The notes under the pieces are model-generated. The model worked only from the letters and a program-made list of their open reading frames with translations. It was not told the DNA's origin and did not search any database. This document shows, one piece after another, positions 44,201-51,563 of a stretch of DNA of 64,000 bases. Made by a program: the position numbers and the translations under genes. This DNA is from Bacillota bacterium (GTDB lineage: Bacteria > Bacillota > Clostridia > Caldicoprobacterales > DTU083), in assembly GCA_029549985.1 (NCBI GenBank), contig JAKPIB010000019.1, positions 1-64,000 of the forward strand. The letters run 5' to 3'. How positions within the stretch are numbered: position 1 is the first letter of the stretch; each line of letters begins with the position of its first letter.

Positions 44201-44389
44201 CCGGGAGATGACATGGTGGATGCCCGGGCGGCCGTTGGCCGTAGGAGGCCCTTCGTAGAATATATAGGGCTTGCTGTCCTTTCTTAGCTCCAGGGTCTTT
44301 GCCAGGATCCCGATCTGATCCCAAAACTCTGATATCCTTTTTTCATTTTCGCTGACTGACAGCTCCGACAGCGGCTTGAACTTGCTCAT
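41285..44389 (-). CDS. ileS: Isoleucyl-tRNA synthetase
   Basis: A 1034-residue class I synthetase. HIGH-type motif GRPGIHHVISR near residue 50, KMSKSRGN near 600, editing domain between them (WTTTPWTLASNVAL), and a C-terminal anticodon-binding region. It lacks the C-terminal zinc finger of E. coli IleS, so it belongs to the eukaryote-like/second bacterial clade by length and FEGPPTANGRPG-like start; such enzymes are often mupirocin-tolerant. The chosen ATG (MSKFKPLSEL) follows AAGGGATG; upstream in-frame codons fall inside the T-box. Expression is controlled by that T-box. Confidence 0.96.
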   Translation of the reverse strand: MSKFKPLSELSVSENEKRISEFWDQIGILAKTLELRKDSKPYIFYEGPPTANGRPGIHHVISRTLKDSVCRYMTMKGYRVDRKAGWDTHGLPVEIEVEKELGLNNKQEIEDYGIEKFNQKCRESVFKYERQWREMTKRMGYEIDLDNPYITLDNDYIETVWWILDKFFKEGYVYEGHKILPYCSRCGTGLASHEVAQGYKEIKTTTVYVKFKRKDADEYFLVWTTTPWTLASNVALTVHPDETYVKARHEGTVYYIEKHLARKVLGEDIEVLEELKGRDLEYVEYEQLMPFVKTDKKAFFVTVADYVTTEDGTGIVHTAPAFGEEDYQTGKRYDLPVLQPVDEAGKYTETPWKGKFVIDADPEIIEWLYQEGKLFKRQKMEHNYPHCWRCQTPLLYYAKPSWYIAMTRLKDKLIENNKTVEWYPDFVGEKRFGNWLDNLNDWAISRSRYWGTPLNIWRCECGHLESVGSRRELVEKAIEDIDETIELHRPYVDEVHFRCEKCGGTMARVKDVIDCWFDSGSMPFGQRHYPFENKENFHELFPADFICEGIDQTRGWFYSLLAVSTFVTGKSPYKRVLVNDLILDKDGHKMSKSRGNTVDPFELFDQYGADTLRWYLLYVSPPWTPTRFDIEGLREVQSKFFGTLKNVYNFFTLYANTDDIDPRCYFVPYERRAELDLWVLSKFNNLKAAVEADMKSFDLNKVIRRIQDFVNEDLSNWYIRRSRRRFWEPDLTEDKQAVYNTTYEILVDLCRMIAPFAPFLSEELYKNLTGELSVHLSDYPTANVELIDNKLEEIMDRVRDLMTLGRAARESARIKVRQPLTRIYIDGKYEAELAHLVPLMQDELNVKEVVFTKDLNEFMNFTLKPNFKVLGPVLGPKLKLFTQALNALDPSEAAPRLERGESLTLDLDGEPFEINKDNVLITISAKEGFDVETENNLFVILDTTLTQELIDEGLARELISKVQQLRKSNDFELMDNIRIELDADEAVRNAVEAFRDYIMNETLALELVFKEDAALERFDINDHMTGIRVERLAR

Positions 44390-44439
44390 ATATTCATCCC
44401 TTCCGAAGATATATTTGGTGTTGATGCTTGTTTTGGTAT

Positions 44440-44705
44440 TAAAAAATCCCCTGGCAAAACGCCAAGGGACGGAAATATCCGCGGTACCACCCAAGTTATA
44501 AGACGGGTACATCTTATCGCTCGATTATGATAACGCCTGATAATGGCGGGCGCCCTTTACTTGCAGGCAAAGCCGCTTTCAAAGGCCCGGCTCCCGGGTG
44601 ATCTTCGTATCAGGGAGTCATCACAGCCTTCCACCGATATGGCCGTGTCTCTGTAAAGCCTGCCCCGTACTACTGTCCTGTTCATAGCCTTTTGATATCA
44701 AATTT
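44440..44705 (-). promoter_or_regulatory. T-box riboswitch (tRNA-Ile sensing) of ileS
   Basis: The minus strand has the T-box sequence TGGGTGGTACCGCGG (44479-44493), which pairs with the tRNA acceptor end, followed by the terminator CCCTTGGC/GCCAGGGG with ATTTTTT (44440-44468). Stem I elements (ACAGAGACACGG, GGTGGAAGG) lie upstream. The specifier is read as ATC (44600-44602) in CGAAGATCACC, an isoleucine codon that agrees with the gene. Uncharged tRNA-Ile should favour readthrough. Confidence 0.93.
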
Positions 44706-44712
44706 ATCTTTT

Positions 44713-44741
44713 ATATTACTAAACATGATGCCATTTGTCAA
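44713..44741 (-). promoter_or_regulatory. ileS T-box promoter
   Basis: Minus-strand TTGACA (44736-44741), 17-bp spacer, TAATAT (44713-44718), placing the start just before the T-box leader. Confidence 0.75.
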
Positions 44742-44815
44742 CTTTTACTTGTTAATATGGGACTAATATCATAAAATAGACTTAAGGTTTACAGATATGA
44801 CAATGAGGAGGAGTG

Positions 44816-45511
44816 ATGGATTTGAACCGGCTCTACAAGCTTGAAAGAAAGTACGGCCGCTATGCTATAGAGGACCTGATGCTGTACATAGTGTTTGCCA
44901 ATGCTATCGTCTTTATCATAGATTTCCTTATGCCCGCTACCAACCTTATCAACAAGCTGATGCTTTATCCGGACAGGGTACTGAAGGGCGATGTATGGAG
45001 GCTCCTTACCTTCCTGTTCGTACCGCCCTCGGATTCTATCATCTGGATCGTATTTGCCCTGTATTTCTACTACCTGGTTGGCACCAGCCTGGAGGACCAG
45101 TGGGGCAGCTTCCGGTTCAACATCTACTATCTCATTGGGGTCCTGGCCTCCATCGCAGCAGCCTTCCTGGCCTATGCGACGATGCCGGTTTTCTATGGGG
45201 CATATCTCCCTGTGGCTATAACCCCCGAGCATCTGAACCTTTCCTTGTTCCTTGCCTTTGCCCACCTCTTCCCCAACTTCGAGGTGATGATATTCTTTAT
45301 CCTGCCGGTAAAGGTCAAATACCTGGCATGGATCAACTGGGCCTTTATAATCTACTCCTTAATATTCAACCCCCTGCCCATAAAATTCGCAGCCGTTGCA
45401 TCCATCGTCAACTACCTGATATTCTTCGGCTCGGACATTATCAAAAACATAAAACTGAAACGGCAGGTGTACAAAAACCGGAGAAGGTTCAGACAGGCAT
45501 TTAAAAAATAG
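44816..45511 (+). CDS. Rhomboid-fold membrane protein, apparently inactive
   Basis: A 231-residue protein with about six transmembrane segments. The opening GDVWRLLTFLFVPPS and the L1-like GTSLEDQWGSFRFNIYYLIG follow the rhomboid pattern (usually WRLLTYMFLH and LE...G..RF..LY). The GxSG serine motif and the second catalytic histidine are missing, so it looks like a pseudoprotease of the Derlin-like kind. GAGGAGGAG precedes the ATG. Its downstream terminator has been split by the IS element. Confidence 0.75.
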   Translation: MDLNRLYKLERKYGRYAIEDLMLYIVFANAIVFIIDFLMPATNLINKLMLYPDRVLKGDVWRLLTFLFVPPSDSIIWIVFALYFYYLVGTSLEDQWGSFRFNIYYLIGVLASIAAAFLAYATMPVFYGAYLPVAITPEHLNLSLFLAFAHLFPNFEVMIFFILPVKVKYLAWINWAFIIYSLIFNPLPIKFAAVASIVNYLIFFGSDIIKNIKLKRQVYKNRRRFRQAFKK

Positions 45512-45580
45512 CAATAAAACAGATATGGATTAAGCTGATTTGCCGGATCAAAAGAGCCGGCCCTGGTCAAAATGAAGTGA

Positions 45581-45618
45581 ACCCCTTTTGTTAGACAAAA
45601 ATAACTAATGAAAGGGGT
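45581..45618 (+). promoter_or_regulatory. Hairpin hiding the transposase ribosome binding site
   Basis: ACCCCTTT in the left terminal repeat (45581-45588) is complementary to AAAGGGGT (45611-45618), which contains the orfA ribosome binding site. RNA entering from outside the element would fold and block orfA translation; RNA begun inside the repeat would not include the first arm. Confidence 0.6.
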
Positions 45619-45625
45619 CTTCATA

Positions 45626-46141
45626 ATGTCGGGAAAAAGAAAATATACCGATGAATTTAAACATGCGATAGTTATGGAGTATTTAAACGGTCATGAAGGG
45701 GGATATAAAGCGCTAGCTGCAAAATATGGAATACATAGATCTATGGTTGAAAAGTGGGTTAACCACTACAAAAATGGTGGAATAGAACAACTTACCTCCG
45801 TCCGCCGTACTTACAGTGGAGATTTCAAAATCCATGTAGTAGAATATATGCATCAGAAATCATTGTCTTTAAAATCAACCGCAGCACTTTTTGGAATACA
45901 AAACCATTCGACAATTTCAAAATGGGAGAGAATATACATAGAAGAGGGTAAAGAGGCACTATACGAAGAACGGCGAGGTCGGTCAATGAGTACTAAGAAG
46001 CCTAGAAAAATAAAAAATAATATCAACGAAAATGAAGATCTTATCGCGGAACTTCAGCGTCTTCGCATGGAGAATGAGTACTTAAAAAAATTGAATGCCT
46101 TAATTCAAAAGCGGGAAAAATCGGAACTCAAGACAAAGTAG
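45626..46141 (+). CDS. IS3-family OrfA (DNA-binding part of transposase)
   Basis: A 171-residue protein from the ATG with AAAGGGG upstream. It contains two helix-turn-helix units (KALAAKYGIHRSMVEKWV and STAALFGIQNHSTISKWE), the IS150-group layout, and ends in a leucine-zipper-like helix (LRMENEYLKKLNALI). It recognises the IS ends. At 46084-46090 seven A residues (A AAA AAA in frame) form a likely -1 slippery site leading into orfB. Confidence 0.92.
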   Translation: MSGKRKYTDEFKHAIVMEYLNGHEGGYKALAAKYGIHRSMVEKWVNHYKNGGIEQLTSVRRTYSGDFKIHVVEYMHQKSLSLKSTAALFGIQNHSTISKWERIYIEEGKEALYEERRGRSMSTKKPRKIKNNINENEDLIAELQRLRMENEYLKKLNALIQKREKSELKTK

Positions 46142-46986
46142 TGATTATTTCTGAATTAAGGCATAAATATCCGCTTAAGGCTTTGCTAAAATTAGCCGGT
46201 GTCGCAAGAAGCACATATTACTATTACTTAAAACATGCGCAGCGACTAGACAAGTACCTCGTCGAAAAGGATGAAATCGTGGCTATTTACCATGAGAATC
46301 AGGGGCGTTATGGCTATCGCAGGATCACCCTTGAGATGCGGAATCGTGGCTATGTTATCAATCACAAAACTGTTCAACGTCTGATGAGGCAATTGAACCT
46401 TAAAAGTCAAGTGAGGATTAAGAAGTATAGATCTTACAAAGGCGAGATTGGTAAAGTTGCTCCGAATCTAATCAACAGAGACTTTCATGCAGCAGCTCCG
46501 AACCAGAAATGGACAACTGATATCACCGAGTTTTCTCTGTTTGGTCGGAAACTCTATTTTTCTCCGATTCTTGATATGTACAACAGTGAGATAATCAGTT
46601 ACAGTATTAGTGATAGGCCGTATCTTGGACAAGTCATTGACATGCTAGACAAGGCATTCAAAAAGATTCCTGACGGTAATGGACTGATTTTACATTCAGA
46701 TCAAGGATGGCAATATCAGCACAAACATTATCAGCATCTCCTAAAAGAAAAAGGAATCATCCAAAGCATGTCTCGTAAAGGAAATTGCCTGGATAATGCC
46801 ATTATGGAGAACTTTTTCGGTTTGCTAAAATCCGAACTGTTGTACTTAAGAACGTTCAAGGATATTGATGAGTTTAGAGATGAACTAGAAAAATACATAT
46901 ACTATTACAACAACCATCGAATCAAGGGCAAACTAAAAGGTCTGAGTCCGGTTCAATACCGGATTCAGACCCAGGCAATTGCTTAA
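46141..46986 (+). CDS. IS3-family OrfB (DDE integrase domain)
   Basis: A 281-residue catalytic protein with HTH_21-type start (KYPLKALLKLAGVARSTYYYY), and rve core: D in WTTDITEF, D in LHSDQGWQYQ, E in DNAIMENFFGLLKSE. The frame is open upstream of the GTG back to the A7 run in orfA, so the active OrfAB fusion of about 450 residues would be made by -1 frameshifting. The GTG start overlaps the orfA stop by 1 bp. No disabling mutation seen. Confidence 0.93.
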   Translation: MIISELRHKYPLKALLKLAGVARSTYYYYLKHAQRLDKYLVEKDEIVAIYHENQGRYGYRRITLEMRNRGYVINHKTVQRLMRQLNLKSQVRIKKYRSYKGEIGKVAPNLINRDFHAAAPNQKWTTDITEFSLFGRKLYFSPILDMYNSEIISYSISDRPYLGQVIDMLDKAFKKIPDGNGLILHSDQGWQYQHKHYQHLLKEKGIIQSMSRKGNCLDNAIMENFFGLLKSELLYLRTFKDIDEFRDELEKYIYYYNNHRIKGKLKGLSPVQYRIQTQAIA

Positions 46987-47077
46987 CTACGGTATTCATC
47001 TTTTGTCTAACATTTTGGGGTCAGTTCAAAAGCCAAGGCCGGCTTTCTGCTTTATTCTATGGCAATGGGCTTTACCC

Positions 47078-47896
47078 TCAACCGAATATCAGCAGGCTTA
47101 CAGCCATGACGGCCATGCCGGAAACCAGGCCGTATATGGAAAGATGGTGTTCGCCGTATTCCCTGGCAGTGGGCAGCAGCTGGTCAAAGGATATGTAGAC
47201 CATGATGCCCGCAACCGCGGCAAAGACGATCCCAAACATCACATCAGTCAAAAACCTTGACAGGATCAGGTAGCCGATCAATGCCCCGACCGGCTCTGAC
47301 AGGCCGGACAGGAATGAATACAGGAAGGCCTTGGGCCGGCTTTCCGAAGCATAGTACACAGGCATGGACACCGCTATGCCCTCAGGGATGTTGTGGATCG
47401 CTACCGCGATCGCAATGCCCAGTCCGATGTTCGGGTCCTTGACGGTGGCCATGAAGGTGGCAAAGCCCTCGGGGAAGTTGTGGATGCCTACGGCCAGGGC
47501 CGTAAAGAGGCCGACCCTCAGCAAGCTGTTCTTCTTCATCATCCACTCCGGCGGCTCATCGCCCCTTATATCCTCTACCCTTCTTGTTTCATGGGGGTTT
47601 TCAAAGTCAGGGACCAGCTTGTCGATCAGCGCTATGGCCAGCATTCCCCCGAAAAAGGCCAGGAGGGAGACGATCATGCCCGGCCGCTTCCCCAGCTCGC
47701 CTATAAGGGTCTGCTGGGCATCTGCCAGGATCTCCATGAAGGATATGTAGACCATCACGCCCACGGAAAAGCCCAGGGCAACGGACAGGAACTTCGTATT
47801 GGTTTTCCTGGTGAAAAAGGCAATAGCCCCGCCTATACCGGTCGAAAGCCCGGCGAGCAGGGTGAGCCCCAATGCCGTTAAAACATTTTCATCCAT
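47078..47896 (-). CDS. zupT: ZIP-family metal transporter
   Basis: A 272-residue protein with about eight transmembrane helices. The metal-site helices are present: GIHNFPEGFATF and AIHNIPEGIAVSMP, plus YISFMEIL. ZupT-type proteins bring in zinc, iron and manganese. The ATG at 47896 has GGGGGAG upstream; 12 earlier codons lack a site. The gene symbol is by family resemblance. Confidence 0.93.
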   Translation of the reverse strand: MDENVLTALGLTLLAGLSTGIGGAIAFFTRKTNTKFLSVALGFSVGVMVYISFMEILADAQQTLIGELGKRPGMIVSLLAFFGGMLAIALIDKLVPDFENPHETRRVEDIRGDEPPEWMMKKNSLLRVGLFTALAVGIHNFPEGFATFMATVKDPNIGLGIAIAVAIHNIPEGIAVSMPVYYASESRPKAFLYSFLSGLSEPVGALIGYLILSRFLTDVMFGIVFAAVAGIMVYISFDQLLPTAREYGEHHLSIYGLVSGMAVMAVSLLIFG

Positions 47897-48004
47897 ATGA
47901 GCTCCCCCTTTACATAAAATGCTTTTGAACATAGAAATAGCCGATAGTATTTGTAAAAGTGCCTATATAGTTATTAACCGGGTTTTGCAGTGAACTAACA
48001 CAGG

Positions 48005-49174
<1,170 letters not shown>

Positions 49175-49334
49175 TTATAACGCTATTCACCGCGGCAGAC
49201 AACACGAGCGGCAACTTGAAAATTTCTAATTGAGAATGTTTTTCATTTATTATTTTTGAGTTATATGATATACTAATACCGGCTGACTGGCACGAAATCC
49301 TATTTTATATAAGTATTTAAGGAGGAACACAGGA

Positions 49335-49916
49335 TTGGCAAGAAAAAGAGGTCCTCGGTTCAAGGTGGCCAGGCATTTAGGTGAAAATGTCTTCGGCCAT
49401 CCAAAGGCCTTGAAAAGAGGAGTCAAACCCCACAGAAAGCTTTCGGAATACGGCCTGCAGCTTTTGGAAAAGCAAAAACTGAAAGCCTATTACGACGTTT
49501 TGGAAAAGCAGATGAACCGCTATGTCCAGCGGGCATTCAGATCGAAGGGCAATGCCGGTGATACACTGGTCCGGCTCCTGGAGTGCCGGCTCGACAACCT
49601 GACATACAGGCTGGGCTTTGCCTCGACCCTCAGGCAGGCGCGGCAAATGGTAGTCCACGGCCACATACTCGTGAATGGCAAAAAGGTTGACCGGCCTTCA
49701 TATAAGGTACAACCCGGGGATGTGATCTCCCTGAGGGAAAAATCCAGGAGCAACGAGATGTTCAGGACCAACTTCCTGGAGTCCGGGCTGTCCCTGAGCT
49801 ATCTTGAAAAGGACCCGGACAGCTTTGCCGGCAGACTGGTACGAATCCCGGAGCGGGAGGAGATACCGATAAATGTCAAGGACTCCCTGGTCATTGAGTT
49901 TTATTCCAGAAGGTAG
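49335..49916 (+). CDS. rpsD: Ribosomal protein S4
   Basis: A 193-residue protein starting at TTG behind GGAGG. It shows [25 protein letters not shown] and the S4 RNA-binding domain [21 protein letters not shown]. The N-terminal zinc cysteines are absent ([16 protein letters not shown]), the C-minus form. It nucleates assembly of the 30S body. It is a single-gene unit away from the alpha operon; S4 often represses its own leader, but I cannot see a defined structure here. Confidence 0.96.
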   Translation: MARKRGPRFKVARHLGENVFGHPKALKRGVKPHRKLSEYGLQLLEKQKLKAYYDVLEKQMNRYVQRAFRSKGNAGDTLVRLLECRLDNLTYRLGFASTLRQARQMVVHGHILVNGKKVDRPSYKVQPGDVISLREKSRSNEMFRTNFLESGLSLSYLEKDPDSFAGRLVRIPEREEIPINVKDSLVIEFYSRR

Positions 49917-49922
49917 ATCCTT

Positions 49923-49953
49923 AAGGGACTGCAGTCAATGCAGTCCCTTTTTT
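49923..49953 (+). terminator. Terminator after rpsD
   Basis: AAGGGACTGCA / GTCAA / TGCAGTCCCTT with TTTTTTC tail, 7 bp after the stop. Confidence 0.92.
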
Positions 49954-49999
49954 CAGCCTTATTCCTGCATGTGCCATATAGACATTAAGCAGCCTTCTT

Positions 50000-51196
50000 T
50001 TACATGGCTTTTGCCAGGTCTCCCGCCTTCCTTCCCAGCTCAAGGCATTTGCCTATCCCTTCTTCATCCGGTTTCCAGTTGATCCTCAGGCCTTCATCAA
50101 ACAGCTCCATGCCGCATGCCTGCAGCCACTCGTTGATGATCTTCACTCCTTCGCCGCCCCAGCCATAGGTGCCGAAGGCTGCAGCCTTTTTGTTTTTGAA
50201 TTCAAGCCCTTTCATCATGTCAAGTATGGCGGCGATGGAGGTCAGCACCGTCCTGTTCACTGTCGGCGACCCGACAAGGACCACCTTAGATTTGAACACC
50301 TCGGTTATTACATCGTTTTTATCGGTACTGCCGGTGTTGAGGAGCTTCACGGTCACTTTAGGGTTGGCTTCCCGTATGCCGGCTGCGATGGCATCAGCCA
50401 TGTTCTTTGTACCATGCCACATGGTGTCATAAAGCAGGGTTATCTGGTCCTCCCGGTAATCCTTTGCCCACTCAAGGTACTTTTCTACGATCTGCATGGG
50501 GTTGTCCCTCCATATCATCCCATGGCTTGTGCATATCATATCAAGGGGCAGATTCAGGCCTGCAAATTCATCTATCTTTGATATCACGAGCCTGCTGAAG
50601 GGTGTCAGTATATTGGCATAATACTTGAGTGCCTCCTGGTACAGCTCTGCACGGTCCACTTCATCGTTGTACAGGAATTCGGATGCATAGTGCTGCCCAA
50701 AGGCATCATTGCTGAAGAGGATGTTGTCCCGGGTCATGTAGGTGAACATGGAGTCCGGCCAGTGAAGCATGCGGGCTTCGATAAAGATAAGGTCTCTCGC
50801 GCCCAGGCTGAGCCTGTCCCCGGTCTTTACCTCGACAAGGTTCCAGTCCTGATGGTACTGCCCCTTCAGGGACCTGACACAGTTTTTGGTGCAGTATATA
50901 GGCTTATCCGGGATCTCCCGCATAAGCTCGGGCAAGGCTCCGCTGTGGTCCTCCTCCCCATGGTTGACTATGATGTAGTCGATCTCATCAAGGTCGATCT
51001 CCTTCTTAAGGTTGGCTACAAACTTGGCTGCATAGGGCCTCCAGACCGTGTCTATGAGCGCGACCTTCTCGTCCCTTATAAGATAGGCATTGTAGGATGT
51101 ACCCCGGTGGGTCGAGTACTCCCAGCCGTGGAAGGTCCTCAGGTCCCAATCCTTTATTCCGACCCATTCTACAGCATCATTGATTTTATAGCTCAT
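50000..51196 (-). CDS. FprA-type flavodiiron protein
   Basis: A 398-residue cytoplasmic protein. The N-terminal beta-lactamase-like domain holds the diiron ligands HGEEDHSG, H in ARMLHWPDS, NDAFGQHY and CTSHGMIWR; the C-terminal flavodoxin domain (about 250-398) holds LYDTMWHGTKNMA and TYGWGGEG. Such enzymes reduce O2 to water or NO to N2O with electrons from rubredoxin. It ends in the flavodoxin domain with no fused rubredoxin. AAGGAGG precedes the ATG. Confidence 0.95.
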   Translation of the reverse strand: MSYKINDAVEWVGIKDWDLRTFHGWEYSTHRGTSYNAYLIRDEKVALIDTVWRPYAAKFVANLKKEIDLDEIDYIIVNHGEEDHSGALPELMREIPDKPIYCTKNCVRSLKGQYHQDWNLVEVKTGDRLSLGARDLIFIEARMLHWPDSMFTYMTRDNILFSNDAFGQHYASEFLYNDEVDRAELYQEALKYYANILTPFSRLVISKIDEFAGLNLPLDMICTSHGMIWRDNPMQIVEKYLEWAKDYREDQITLLYDTMWHGTKNMADAIAAGIREANPKVTVKLLNTGSTDKNDVITEVFKSKVVLVGSPTVNRTVLTSIAAILDMMKGLEFKNKKAAAFGTYGWGGEGVKIINEWLQACGMELFDEGLRINWKPDEEGIGKCLELGRKAGDLAKAM

Positions 51197-51307
51197 AAAT
51201 ACCTCCTTGGTTTTTATAAAATCAACTCCCTTGAGCCTTGAGCATAGCCAAATGCGCGAATACGCAGGGCGGTCGCAAGCTATACTAAGGCAAAAGGAGG
51301 TTGGAGC

Positions 51308-51475
51308 ATGGCCAAAAATCTACAAAGGTCCAGGCATTACAGAAAGCCTATCGAAAAGCATGACACAGCCGCATGGGCAAATATCGCAAAGCAAAAGCCG
51401 GTGTCCGGCGTGACCCAGCCCAACGACCTGGAGGTGATGGACGCCAAGGAATATGTGGACTCGAATCAAAAATAG
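51308..51475 (+). CDS. DUF3787 spore-surface protein
   Basis: A 55-residue protein starting MAKNLQRSRHYRKPIEKHD, then TAAWANIAKQKPVSGV and ending AKEYVDSNQK. This matches DUF3787, described as a spore-surface protein family in Clostridia. AAGGAGG lies 7 bases before the ATG. It is followed by a strong hairpin and is monocistronic. Confidence 0.88.
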   Translation: MAKNLQRSRHYRKPIEKHDTAAWANIAKQKPVSGVTQPNDLEVMDAKEYVDSNQK

Positions 51476-51479
51476 ATTC

Positions 51480-51516
51480 GGCTGAAAAAGCCCCTTAAAA
51501 AGGGGCTTTTTCAGTT
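51480..51516. terminator. Bidirectional terminator
   Basis: CTGAAAAAGCCCCTT (51482-51496) and AAGGGGCTTTTTCAG (51500-51514) form a 15-bp stem. It ends the DUF3787 gene and the convergent nifJ gene. Confidence 0.9.
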
Positions 51517-51563
51517 TTAGGGCATATATGTGATAGCGTCTATTGCGCGACTGTCCAGGCCAT

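Larger units (their letters stand above)
45573..47028 (+). mobile_element. IS3-family (IS150-group) insertion sequence, intact
   Basis: A 1456-bp element with imperfect terminal repeats: TGAAGTGAACCCC...TGTTAGACAAAA at the left (45573-45600), and its inverse ending GGGGTCAGTTCA at the right (47001-47028), so it runs TG...CA. It is flanked by AAA on both sides (45570-45572, 47029-47031), consistent with a 3-bp target duplication, though the A-rich site makes the exact length uncertain. It carries overlapping orfA and orfB with a frameshift site and a complete DDE triad. Its GC is lower than the flanks. Confidence 0.93.

Noticed and set aside
43001-44287. Plus-strand 428-codon frame
   Set aside because: Wholly antisense to ileS, whose identity is certain.
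44390-44512. N-terminal extension of ileS
   Set aside because: These codons lie in the T-box terminator; the real start follows AAGGGATG at 44389.
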